64,000 nt of DNA from Cronobacter sakazakii (lineage in GTDB: Bacteria > Pseudomonadota > Gammaproteobacteria > Enterobacterales > Enterobacteriaceae): assembly GCF_000982825.1 (NCBI RefSeq), contig NZ_CP011047.1, positions 4,402,001-4,466,000 of the forward strand, given 5' to 3'. Below the pieces are notes generated by a model. The model did not search any database and was not told the DNA's origin. It saw only the letters and a program-made list of their open reading frames with translations. Numbering within the stretch: the stretch's first letter is position 1; every line of letters begins with the position of its first letter. The position numbers and the translations under genes were made by a program. This document shows positions 46,733-54,499 of this stretch, one piece after another.

Positions 46733-47194
46733 ATGAAATTAACAACGGTACTTCTCATCGCGGTGCCTTTTATTCCCGCTGCCGCACAGGCCGTTTCTTT
46801 CCAGTTTGGTAAAGAACTCGCTCCCTGCTTTTCTCTGCCGGAATATGCAGAAAACGGAAAAAGCCAGTCAGAGTGCAAAGCGCAGGCGAGAGAACGTTCA
46901 GATCTGGCGCTCAGTAAAGCCATTGAACGGCTCTATAAAACAATCGATAACAATTATGACGATCCCTTCAAATTAAACGATTTGGGAGGCGTGACAATGA
47001 GCGCCGTCTTCCGGGAAAGATTTGCGCGCTCACATGCGCTCTGGCTGCTATCCAGAGAGGCATTCTGTGCGGCGCGCGCTTCCCTTGTCGGGGAATGGGC
47101 ACCCACGCAGTACGACCTTGAAACTCAGTGTGTTATCGACATGAATCATGCACGGCAGCATGAAATTGAAAGTCTTTACGGGCTAACTCCCTGA
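46733..47194 (+). CDS. LprI/DUF1311-like periplasmic protein, divergent copy
   Basis: 153 aa, signal peptide MKLTTVLLIAVPFIPAAAQA, then a region with CFSLPEYAENGKSQSEC and the family-like FARSHALWLLSREAFC and CVIDMNHARQHEIESLYG. Related in layout to its two neighbours but clearly diverged. Lies 41 bases after copy 1. Could protect against a different muramidase or be an older immunity gene. Confidence 0.72.
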   Translation: MKLTTVLLIAVPFIPAAAQAVSFQFGKELAPCFSLPEYAENGKSQSECKAQARERSDLALSKAIERLYKTIDNNYDDPFKLNDLGGVTMSAVFRERFARSHALWLLSREAFCAARASLVGEWAPTQYDLETQCVIDMNHARQHEIESLYGLTP

Positions 47195-47260
47195 TAGTTA
47201 CGCTCTCTACAGACTGCGTGTAACGCCGGGATAAAGGATAAAAGTAAAGGAATTACCGCA

Positions 47261-47704
47261 ATGAGAAAAATCGTCTTTCTCGTTTCCACGCTTTTGATCA
47301 GCCATAACTTAATGGCTGCCGATCAGAAAGATATTACCGCGGATAACGCCGTCGACCAGTGCTTAGATAAGTATTACGAATTCAGCAGCGAGTGTCTGGA
47401 AGATCTCAACGATAAAACCGAAGCCGAACTCACAAAGGCGTATGAGACGAAGCTTAAAGCGCTGGAGCGTGTTGATTACACCAAATGGTGGATGGGCGAT
47501 GAAGATCGTAAAAAAAGGATGATTGAGGCCTTTCGCAAAAGCCAGCATGACTGGCTGACCTATCGGGACGGTTACTGCGACGTAGCGACTACCGCAGCGC
47601 AGGGTACTCACTTTCTCGGTGCGGCATCAGTAGGTTGTAACATCAATATGAACAGACAGCGTATTAAAGAAATACAGATGCTTCACATAACGAGCCTGGA
47701 ATAA
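47261..47704 (+). CDS. LprI/DUF1311 periplasmic protein, likely muramidase immunity (copy 2)
   Basis: 147 aa with signal peptide MRKIVFLVSTLLISHNLMA before ADQKD. Central part almost identical to the first LprI-type gene, while the signal peptide and the last 30 residues differ, which shows either selection for change at the ends or gene conversion of the core. AAGGA nine bases before the ATG. Followed by a terminator. Confidence 0.8.
   Translation: MRKIVFLVSTLLISHNLMAADQKDITADNAVDQCLDKYYEFSSECLEDLNDKTEAELTKAYETKLKALERVDYTKWWMGDEDRKKRMIEAFRKSQHDWLTYRDGYCDVATTAAQGTHFLGAASVGCNINMNRQRIKEIQMLHITSLE
47342..47590 (+). repeat. Duplicated segment, copy 2
   Basis: Second copy of the 249-base segment at 46329-46577, about 97 percent identical. 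Confidence 0.95.
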
Positions 47705-47760
47705 AAGGTGTTTTAATCCCTTTCTGATTATTGCCTTGTACTGGCGCGCCAGATAAACAA

Positions 47761-47783
47761 AGGCCGGGAACCCCCGGCCTTTT
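47761..47783. terminator. Bidirectional terminator after the muramidase/LprI operon
   Basis: AGGCCGGG / CCCGGCCT, loop AACC, with A and T runs on both sides. Between the LprI gene and the convergent 189-aa gene. Confidence 0.9.
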
Positions 47784-47785
47784 TG

Positions 47786-48355
47786 TCAGTTCAGCGACAT
47801 GATGTGCTGCCCGGCCCAGTCTTTATAGCCCTCCTCCGTGCGCACAAAACAGGGCGCTCTCACAAATTCCACCAGATGATTCACGAGATCAAACAGCAGC
47901 CCCGTGAGCGTTTCCGCCATTTCCGGCGGGAGCGCGCGGCTTATTAACGCCATATTCAGCGCTTTACAGTAGCGGCTCAGCATCTGCGCGTCGCTGCCGA
48001 TGCAGAACGGCACCTCTGAAGGGAGCGTGTCGGCCGTCAGTGAAGCAAACAGATGCGCCGGCACAGGTCTGTCGAGCGCGGCGGCGAGGGATTCCAGCAT
48101 CAGTGCCAGTCTCCCGGCCAGCGCCAGAAACAGCGTCGCGTCCTTACACTCAATCAGTTCGCTAACTGTTTCTTCACACAGCGTGGCGAGCGTGAAGAAA
48201 TCCATTTCCGCCGTGATCGGCCCTTCGCACAGCGTATGCAGGCTCAACATTCTGGAATGCGCCGACGGCGGCATCGGAGTGGCGGGAGCGTTCAGATTGA
48301 GATTATGGCCCTCATTTTCAGGGTGTGCGGGTGTGTTACTATTGACGTTAGCCAT
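47786..48355 (-). CDS. Hypothetical helical protein divergent from a ribbon-helix-helix gene
   Basis: 189 aa. An N-terminal Pro/Asn-rich tail of about 30 residues is followed by a mainly helical domain rich in Leu and Ala (TLATLCEETVSELIEC, ALAGRLALMLESLAAAL). No signal or membrane segment. GGAG eight bases before the ATG. I do not recognise it. Its upstream region holds a strong hairpin and is shared with the small RHH gene, suggesting joint regulation. Confidence 0.7.
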   Translation of the reverse strand: MANVNSNTPAHPENEGHNLNLNAPATPMPPSAHSRMLSLHTLCEGPITAEMDFFTLATLCEETVSELIECKDATLFLALAGRLALMLESLAAALDRPVPAHLFASLTADTLPSEVPFCIGSDAQMLSRYCKALNMALISRALPPEMAETLTGLLFDLVNHLVEFVRAPCFVRTEEGYKDWAGQHIMSLN

Positions 48356-48386
48356 AGCGTTAGCTCCAATAACGTTTGTGGTCAGA

Positions 48387-48419
48387 CGCTCCGGTTGTGT
48401 TGCAGCACACCGGAGCGTT
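48387..48419. other. Strong hairpin in the leader of the 189-aa gene
   Basis: ACGCTCCGG / CCGGAGCGT outer arms with an inner GTG...CAC pairing and a small loop. It lies 31 bases upstream of the minus-strand start. Could be an attenuator or a protein-binding palindrome. Confidence 0.5.
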
Positions 48420-48444
48420 GTTTCGATAGGTCAACCCTGTTATG

Positions 48445-48486
48445 GTGTGTACCTATTGCAATTATACTCCTCCTATAGGTACACAC
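48445..48486. promoter_or_regulatory. 12-base inverted repeat at the RHH gene promoter
   Basis: GTGTGTACCTAT (48445-48456) and ATAGGTACACAC (48475-48486), perfect arms separated by 18 bases that contain the -10-like TATACT at 48463-48468. The second arm ends right at the ATG of the RHH gene. Probable autoregulatory operator. Confidence 0.7.
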
Positions 48487-48678
48487 ATGTCAACTGTACA
48501 ACGTGACAAACAACCCAAAGGAAACGGCAAAGCCCCCGCTTTTCAGATTAGGATTACCCCTGAACTTAAAGCGCAGTTTGAGGAAGCTGCAAAGGCGCAG
48601 GGAATGAGCCTTGGAAACTGGTTTAAAAACCTGGGGCGGGAAGAATTGAAACGATTAGGCTTAAAACCTAAAAATTAA
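48487..48678 (+). CDS. Ribbon-helix-helix (Arc/CopG-like) DNA-binding protein
   Basis: 63 aa. Basic N-terminal tail (MSTVQRDKQPKGNGK), then AFQIRITPELKAQFEEAAKAQG and MSLGNWFKNLGREEL, a strand plus two helices as in Arc/CopG/HicB C-terminal regulators (first motif spans residues 18-39). Start at 48487 is fixed by the palindrome. No Shine-Dalgarno is visible, and the message may be near leaderless. No toxin partner of usual size lies downstream. Confidence 0.7.
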   Translation: MSTVQRDKQPKGNGKAPAFQIRITPELKAQFEEAAKAQGMSLGNWFKNLGREELKRLGLKPKN

Positions 48679-49037
48679 AATAAAAAAATTTACAGGGAAA
48701 TCACCACGAATAAATGATTATAACATTCAATCTTTTTATGCAACAGAAAGATATAACACTTCGATTGAAGCTTGTATAAAAATCAAATCACCCCGAATAA
48801 GCATGTTTTTTAACGCTTTATGCCATATTAATAGTAATTGTTTAACTTACCGCTATTTCCTTTGTATAAGCCGAATCAGAGATCTCACTATTTATGAACC
48901 ATGATCAATACAATCTTTTTTTAATTTTTTAAAGATTCACTGACCTTCCCCCAATATTATTTAGTATTTTTTGCTAATCAATCATAATTTATCCTATCCG
49001 ATCTCATCAAATCAAAAAAGTAATTATTTACAGGAGT
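48679..49037. other. Very AT-rich gene-free region
   Basis: 359 bases, clearly AT-rich with homopolymer runs. I see no gene, RNA or repeat I can support. Confidence 0.4.
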
Positions 49038-50396
49038 CTACTTTTTCGTGAAATTAATATCTTTAAATTTACCTAGTAAATCAGACACAGAATTTATAGC
49101 ACTTTTACCGTCCTCAACTTTTAGTTTAGAATGATATATTGGTGATTTATATATTGACGATACAGAAGATAGGATTAAAGCGTCCTTATTCTCTTCGCTT
49201 ATTAGCTGTTCAGCATATGCTTTTAATGTCAATGCCACAGCCGATTTGAAAGCATATTCTTCTTGAAAGTTACGCTCCTTGCTATATTGCGCAATACCAA
49301 ACAGAAGCAAGCCTATTGCAGGCAATGCTTTAATAGAGTTTATTATTATCAATTTATAATCCATGGCCTGTCCTTCGGATAAATGGAACAGGAAAAATAT
49401 CCAGAGTACAGTTGAAATTGCAAGCACAGGCACTGCAAACTTCCAAAAATTGACAGAAGGTGCAAGTTCATTTTTTCGTTGTTTGAACGTTTCAAAAAGT
49501 GATGCACCAACCTCTCTTCCAATCAAGGCATCGAGATAATCATTTCGTTCTTTAAAGTACGATTCCTTGTCAGCGACAAAAGTTAACTTTTCATCGAATG
49601 AGCTATTTAGCACGTTTAGCTTTTTACTAATTTCGCCATATTCATCTTTGTACTGCGAAATATTTAATTTAATGGCATCCAAAGCTTTTTCTGAATCGTC
49701 AAAGATCTTATCAATGCTGCTATTTTTATTCTCAGCAAGAGCCAATTGTGAGTTAATCTTTTCAACAACGCCTGTTGCAGAGTTGAACATATTATTAATG
49801 GAATCGTTTTGCGATACTAAATTTTGTAGTAGAGCCTCATACGTTTTAATTTGAGACTGGCTTTCCTCAAGAAATGTATTCACACGAACTTCAGCATCCG
49901 CAACCTTACCAACAAAACCATCTAATTCTAAAATCCTTAATTCAATCAATGACTTCTTCATTTCGAGAAGCTCATATTCTTCTTGAAGCTTTCTTTCTGT
50001 CTTCTTAAAAGCCCTTCTAGTATTTAACTCCCAGAAGCCATTAACCCTCTGATAATTTGCCAGTCTATACACATATGAAAGTGAATTAGTATAATTAGCA
50101 CTAGATATATATGCATTCATATTGGAGAGATCAGATTGCAGATTGCCTGAACCAATTTCACCACTAAAATTATAAGAAAACGGCAATGTTACATAATTCA
50201 AACCATCAAATTCCTGCCTAAAATGATTTCGAACCTTATTGACCAGAGTAACATAATCATTTAAATTAATATCACCAAGGTTAATTTGTGATATATCCTC
50301 ACTATCTTTAAATGATTCAGCAACCTTGTCATTAAAGTTAATAGCATCGAATGCATCTAAAAGCTCTAATACTTGTTCTTTTTGCTGTCTGTTCAT
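49038..50396 (-). CDS. Coiled-coil membrane protein of unknown function
   Basis: 452 aa, in very AT-rich DNA. Residues 1-130 form an N-terminal domain without a recognised family; residues about 135-300 are a long predicted coiled coil (repeated E, K, L heptads, several NSQL/IDKI repeats); two membrane helices follow at about 318-340 and 350-370; a C-terminal cytoplasmic domain (EYAFKSAVALTLKAYAEQLI) ends the protein. Similar layouts occur in membrane-linked phage defence proteins, but I cannot assign a family. Its position just outside the thrW remnant and its composition indicate transfer. Confidence 0.7.
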   Translation of the reverse strand: MNRQQKEQVLELLDAFDAINFNDKVAESFKDSEDISQINLGDINLNDYVTLVNKVRNHFRQEFDGLNYVTLPFSYNFSGEIGSGNLQSDLSNMNAYISSANYTNSLSYVYRLANYQRVNGFWELNTRRAFKKTERKLQEEYELLEMKKSLIELRILELDGFVGKVADAEVRVNTFLEESQSQIKTYEALLQNLVSQNDSINNMFNSATGVVEKINSQLALAENKNSSIDKIFDDSEKALDAIKLNISQYKDEYGEISKKLNVLNSSFDEKLTFVADKESYFKERNDYLDALIGREVGASLFETFKQRKNELAPSVNFWKFAVPVLAISTVLWIFFLFHLSEGQAMDYKLIIINSIKALPAIGLLLFGIAQYSKERNFQEEYAFKSAVALTLKAYAEQLISEENKDALILSSVSSIYKSPIYHSKLKVEDGKSAINSVSDLLGKFKDINFTKK

Positions 50397-50841
50397 TTAT
50401 TTCCTTCCAAACATTTTTTAGTAAATTAGATTATTATTTATAAGTGCTTAGACGTTTTGTGACGTGAGCATAAGTTCTTATACCTTACATCCGACACTCA
50501 ATAAAATCATGTCCAAATTTTCTCTTTATGACAAAAGTCGCACTACACCGCCCCCGTCTGCGGGTTATGGATCACAAAATTTTTTCAGTTTTGAGTTTTT
50601 ACGGACGGTATCGCCAGCCCGCGCCACTGCCGAGTTAGCGTGCTAAAAACCAGAATGAAAAAATTGAAAGGAATTTTACTGGTTGTCATTTCTTAGGCCT
50701 CCTGCCGGCTTTTTAAGCAGGAGCAGGAACAGGAACAGGAACAGACATATAGTTAATCAAAGCAATAAGAAAACTAATGTCCCAAATATGTCTCATGGTT
50801 GAAATGAAGAGGAAAGACCAGATGTTAAGTGCTTGATTTAG
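50397..50841. other. Intergenic region left of the attachment site
   Basis: 445 bases. Contains a short simple repeat (AGGAAC three times, 50726-50743) and a small CCTGC...GCAGG hairpin at 50701-50724. No convincing gene. Confidence 0.4.
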
Positions 50842-50890
50842 TGGTGCCGATAATAGGAGTCGAACCTACGACCTTCGCATTACGAATGCG
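50842..50890 (-). other. 3' fragment of tRNA-Thr(CGT) (thrW): attachment-site remnant
   Basis: Read on the minus strand, the 49 bases run from the 5' side of the anticodon stem (CGCATTCGTAATGCG) through the T arm (GGTTCGACTCC) to TATTATCGGCACCA, as in the 3' end of enterobacterial thrW. The D arm and 5' acceptor strand are absent, so it is not a working tRNA. Such fragments mark the far end of elements integrated into a tRNA gene; the integrase gene starts 184 bases away. The intact thrW would lie at the other end, beyond the right edge (inference). Confidence 0.85.
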
Positions 50891-51073
50891 AAGTTTTTAT
50901 ATTTTAACTGCTTGAACAACCATCAGAAATCACAAATTTATCATTTTAAATCATAATATTAAAACAAAAAACCTGTTGATGTAAATTGATGAGTGTTGAT
51001 GTTTATCCTTTCAATTTACTTACACCAGCCGTTACATTACTGTAAACCGTAATCCCCAACAGGAACCCTAAAA

Positions 51074-52393
51074 ATGGCGCTTTCAAGACAAAAACTAACC
51101 TTCGAACGAATTCGAAGATTTACTTTACCTGAAGGGAAAAACCAAGTTTTCCTTTGGGATACGGACGTAACAAGCTTGGCATGTCGAGCAACTCGTGGAG
51201 CAAAAGCCTTTGTATTCCAAAGCCTGTATGCGGGAAAAACCCTTCGCATGACCATTGGCAACATTAACGATTGGAAGATTGATGATGCGAGGGCCGAAGC
51301 CAGGCGACTGCAAACATTAATCGATACTGGGATAGATCCGCGTATAGCTAAGGCGGAAAAAATTGCTGAAGCGGAATCACAGCAGGCTGAATCTCGTAAA
51401 ACGAAGGCAACCTTTTCAAGCGCTTGGGAAGATTATCTTGATGAATTGAGAACCGGAATCAGCGCAAAAACTAAACGCCCCTACTCTGCACGCTACATTG
51501 CCGATCACGTTAACTTGTCCAGTCGTGGAGGCGAAAGTAAAAAAAGAGGCCGGGGCCCAACCTCACCTGGGCCACTGGCTAGCCTGCTCGACCGACCATT
51601 ATCAGAACTAACACCAGAGAACATTGCCGAATGGCTAAGTACAGAGAGACAAAATCGGCCTACCGTCACTGCTCATGCCTACCGTCTGTTGCGTGCATTC
51701 ATCAAATGGGCTAATTACCAGAAAAAATATCAGGGAATAATCCATGGCGATCTTACACAAGATCATAACGTGAGAAAAATGGTTCCAATATCAGCGAGCA
51801 AAGCGGGAGATTGCTTACAAAAAGAACAGCTCAAAAGCTGGTTCAGTGCCGTGCGTAGCCTCAATAATCCCATTGCATCAGCCTATCTCCAAGTGCTTTT
51901 GCTCACCGGTGCACGGCGTGAAGAAATTTCCTCACTTCGCTGGTCTGACATAGATTTCAAATGGTCAAGCATGAGAATTAAAGACAAGATCGAAGGCGAG
52001 CGAATTATCCCCCTCACTCCCTATGTTTCTGACTTGTTACGCTCACTGATGGAGATCCCCAATCGTGGTACAAACGAGGAGAATTGGGTTTTCAGAAGTA
52101 ACAGCAAAAGTGGCAAAATTATTGAACCGCGTTCAGCACATAATAGAGCATTAACTCGCGCGGAGTTACCACATATCAGCTTGCACGGATTGCGCCGTAG
52201 TTTTGGGACCCTCGCTGAATGGGTCGAAGTACCAACAGGTATTGTTGCGCAGATTATGGGCCATAAGCCTAGCGCTCTTGCTGAAAAGCACTATCGCCGC
52301 CGTCCATTAGATTTGCTAAGAAAATGGCATGAAAAAGTTGAATTATGGATCTTAGAAGAAGCAAAAATAAAAAACAACGTTGATAAGCGTTGA
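51074..52393 (+). CDS. Tyrosine-type integrase of a thrW-inserted element
   Basis: 439 aa. N-terminal DUF4102-type arm-binding domain (KTLRMTIGN, ARAEARRLQTLIDTGIDP, given separately), central SAM-like core-binding domain, and catalytic domain with Arg in LTGARREEISSLRW, HGLRRSFGTLAE (His-x-x-Arg), IMGHKPS and the nucleophile Tyr in EKHYRRRPL. Resembles IntF/P4-type integrases that use tRNA genes. Beside the thrW fragment, directed into the element. Confidence 0.93.
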   Translation: MALSRQKLTFERIRRFTLPEGKNQVFLWDTDVTSLACRATRGAKAFVFQSLYAGKTLRMTIGNINDWKIDDARAEARRLQTLIDTGIDPRIAKAEKIAEAESQQAESRKTKATFSSAWEDYLDELRTGISAKTKRPYSARYIADHVNLSSRGGESKKRGRGPTSPGPLASLLDRPLSELTPENIAEWLSTERQNRPTVTAHAYRLLRAFIKWANYQKKYQGIIHGDLTQDHNVRKMVPISASKAGDCLQKEQLKSWFSAVRSLNNPIASAYLQVLLLTGARREEISSLRWSDIDFKWSSMRIKDKIEGERIIPLTPYVSDLLRSLMEIPNRGTNEENWVFRSNSKSGKIIEPRSAHNRALTRAELPHISLHGLRRSFGTLAEWVEVPTGIVAQIMGHKPSALAEKHYRRRPLDLLRKWHEKVELWILEEAKIKNNVDKR

Positions 52394-52432
52394 TTTTATC
52401 AAATATCAACAACTTACATAAAATCACATGTG

Positions 52433-52460
52433 TTGACAGAAATTTTTTTTCAGTTATCTT
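52433..52460 (+). promoter_or_regulatory. Promoter candidate for the satellite gene block
   Basis: TTGACA at 52433-52438 and TATCTT at 52455-52460, 16 bases apart, upstream of the GTG start at 52508. Confidence 0.5.
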
Positions 52461-52507
52461 TTATTACTGCTAACTACATTCACTCACTAAGCAGGAGATT
52501 AACTACA

Positions 52508-52933
52508 GTGACTAACCCAATAACTGTATCAAGAGAAGACCGAAGTGCGGAAATCAGAGCGAGATGGGGTTTACATCCGACTAAAAACAAAAGTTCTAAT
52601 TTTTGGGAAACAACAATTCAGCGTTTTAATAATAGTAGTACTGACCGAATACTACCTCTTTGGCACCGTGTTTCAAAACTTTTAGTTGCTATTAGGAATG
52701 TAGTCAATACTATAACATGCCCTTTTCCACCAAAGGGGAATACTTCCCGCTCACGCCGAAGTTCAACAACGTCATCAAAAAACTCATCATCATCTTCATC
52801 GGATGGTAGTAGTAGCGACCCCGATCCCGATAGAGACCCCATATTCACCCCTTTTCATTTCATTCTTTCATCTCTGTTAAAAACAATGATCGTCTTATTT
52901 GCCCACATATCAAATGTTGGGGTGATGAAATGA
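52508..52933 (+). CDS. Hypothetical Ser-rich protein of the integrated element
   Basis: 141 aa from a GTG with AGGAG ten bases upstream. Polar N-terminal half, then a low-complexity run of Ser with Arg/Thr and an Asp/Pro-rich stretch (residues about 85-115), ending in a hydrophobic segment that could be a membrane helix (FHFILSSLLKTMIVLFAHI). Unrecognised. Overlaps the next gene by four bases (ATGA), so both are likely expressed together. Confidence 0.55.
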   Translation: MTNPITVSREDRSAEIRARWGLHPTKNKSSNFWETTIQRFNNSSTDRILPLWHRVSKLLVAIRNVVNTITCPFPPKGNTSRSRRSSTTSSKNSSSSSSDGSSSDPDPDRDPIFTPFHFILSSLLKTMIVLFAHISNVGVMK

Positions 52934-53151
52934 GCGATATCAAACATCAAAAACCCTCTCAGTCACAACTAATTTCTACCCGCGAGTTAGCTAATATTAT
53001 TGGCTATGAAGTACAAACTATTCGAGCTTGGCTTTGCAAAGACAAACTGCCTAATGGTTTACCGCGACCGAAGAAAATTAAAAACCGACATTATTGGTCA
53101 CGTAAAGACATTGATAGATACCTATTAACCTTCTCAGTATATAGTAACTAA
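52930..53151 (+). CDS. AlpA/MerR-like helix-turn-helix protein
   Basis: 73 aa. LISTRELANIIGYEVQTIR at residues 15-33 is the helix-turn-helix, followed by a wing with RHYWSRKDIDRYL, as in AlpA-like or excisionase-type regulators of P4-family satellites. In such elements this protein controls integrase or excision. Followed by a clear terminator. Confidence 0.75.
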   Translation: MSDIKHQKPSQSQLISTRELANIIGYEVQTIRAWLCKDKLPNGLPRPKKIKNRHYWSRKDIDRYLLTFSVYSN

Positions 53152-53162
53152 TAGAGGCCTCC

Positions 53163-53188
53163 CCCGGCTATTCTAAAGAATAGCCGGG
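53163..53188 (+). terminator. Terminator after the AlpA-like gene
   Basis: CCCGGCTATTC / GAATAGCCGGG, loop TAAA; followed by TTAGTTAAT, a weak T tract. Confidence 0.75.
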
Positions 53189-53273
53189 TTAGTTAATACA
53201 AACCATCCATTAACAATGGGGGGAGATTAATACTATTTATCACATCTCACATTAACAAAATTCAAGGTCACAT

Positions 53274-54038
53274 ATGAAAAAACGCATCACTTTCAGCGTA
53301 AACAATAGTTCTACTATTGATGCAATTGACGACTATAGCAATGCAAAAGGATACTCCAGGTCAGAGGTGATATCATTTTTATTAAACGCCACAGTCCCAG
53401 CATTGAATAAAATAACATCGCAATATCATATAGCTCAAACTTTGGAGTCAACATTAGGCTGTATTTTTGAAGAGAAGGCCCCGTCAATAGCACGGGGGGA
53501 GCCAAAATTAACTTACGAAGAGTTTTTTCATTCCGTCTGGAACACTCACATTCGACACCGGAACGAGGTTATCGACCAGAATTTTTATGCACACAAAATA
53601 TCTCATGATAAGATGGGGAAGAGTGAAAAAAAATTAATTCATGAAAAGCTCACATACATTATAAAAAGCTTCAATGTAAAAAAAGCAATTTTTATTTACA
53701 CAGATCGGCGCGTGAACCACAAACATCTAATTGCAGGAGGGTTGTCAAATATCATACTGATAAAGGAAACAGTTTACGATGGTTGTTTTTTTGATTTGAG
53801 CAGCATTGTGATTATGCCAATCTTTGAACTTATTACATTTGGAATTGAAGAGGTATTGAAAAGAAATAAAATCCACCATAAACAATCATGCTATTGCTGG
53901 ATACCAATTTATTACACAAATGATCTAGCGGTAATGGTCCCGGTGATTGCCGAAGGCGATACACCTCAAAAGGCGATGAAAGGAGGAGATGCCATCATTA
54001 TTAACCCCTTTAACGGTGAAGTAAACCATACTTTCTGA
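53274..54038 (+). CDS. Hypothetical protein with ribbon-helix-helix-like N-terminus
   Basis: 254 aa. The first 45 residues (KKRITFSVNNSSTIDAID, then YSRSEVISFLLNA) look like an RHH DNA-binding domain; the rest is mixed alpha/beta with CYCWIPIYY and VPVIAEGDTPQKAMKGG and no family I know. AAGG lies six bases upstream. AT-rich, satellite-type gene. Confidence 0.65.
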   Translation: MKKRITFSVNNSSTIDAIDDYSNAKGYSRSEVISFLLNATVPALNKITSQYHIAQTLESTLGCIFEEKAPSIARGEPKLTYEEFFHSVWNTHIRHRNEVIDQNFYAHKISHDKMGKSEKKLIHEKLTYIIKSFNVKKAIFIYTDRRVNHKHLIAGGLSNIILIKETVYDGCFFDLSSIVIMPIFELITFGIEEVLKRNKIHHKQSCYCWIPIYYTNDLAVMVPVIAEGDTPQKAMKGGDAIIINPFNGEVNHTF

Positions 54039-54120
54039 TACCAATGTTAAGCATAACCACTTAGTTGCATACATCTCGACAGTATGGAGTTAGTACCTAA
54101 TAGCTTGATGAGGGTAAAAG

Positions 54121-54297
54121 ATGCCTACTAACAAAGCAAAATCAAAGAAAATTCTAGGAAGGCCTGAAGGAAGTAAATATTACCATTTAATTCAGAGTGA
54201 GAAGGCTAAGAATTACTCTCAATCCAAGGTGGCAAAGATCTTAGGAATAAGTATTTCCACGGTAAAAAGACACTGGGATAACGGCATCTTTGGGTGA
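54121..54297 (+). CDS. Short helix-turn-helix protein, resolvase C-terminal-like
   Basis: 58 aa. KILGRPEGSKYYHLIQSEK is followed by SQSKVAKILGISISTVKRH, the HTH seen at the C-terminus of Hin/resolvase recombinases, but no catalytic domain precedes it. GAGGG lies upstream. May be a free-standing regulator or a fragment. Confidence 0.6.
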   Translation: MPTNKAKSKKILGRPEGSKYYHLIQSEKAKNYSQSKVAKILGISISTVKRHWDNGIFG

Positions 54298-54499
54298 TTA
54301 TAATTGCAGAGTTGCTTTTTAAGTATTTTACTGCATGGGTAATGGGTTGATAACAAGTTTTATTGTTGGAAAGGTATTATATAACAGTCATTACTATTAA
54401 TAGTTAATTAATATAACTAACCACAGACATTCAGCTATGTCTGATCATTTTACTGTATACGGCTATCATAAGCCGTAGGGCTAACTACAGGATCGAAGC

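Noticed and set aside
50726..50743. AGGAAC repeated three times as a possible array
   Set aside because: Too short and simple; no second cluster or spacer structure.
50842..50890. Intact tRNA gene
   Set aside because: Only the 3' half is present; no D arm or 5' acceptor strand, so it is an attachment-site remnant.
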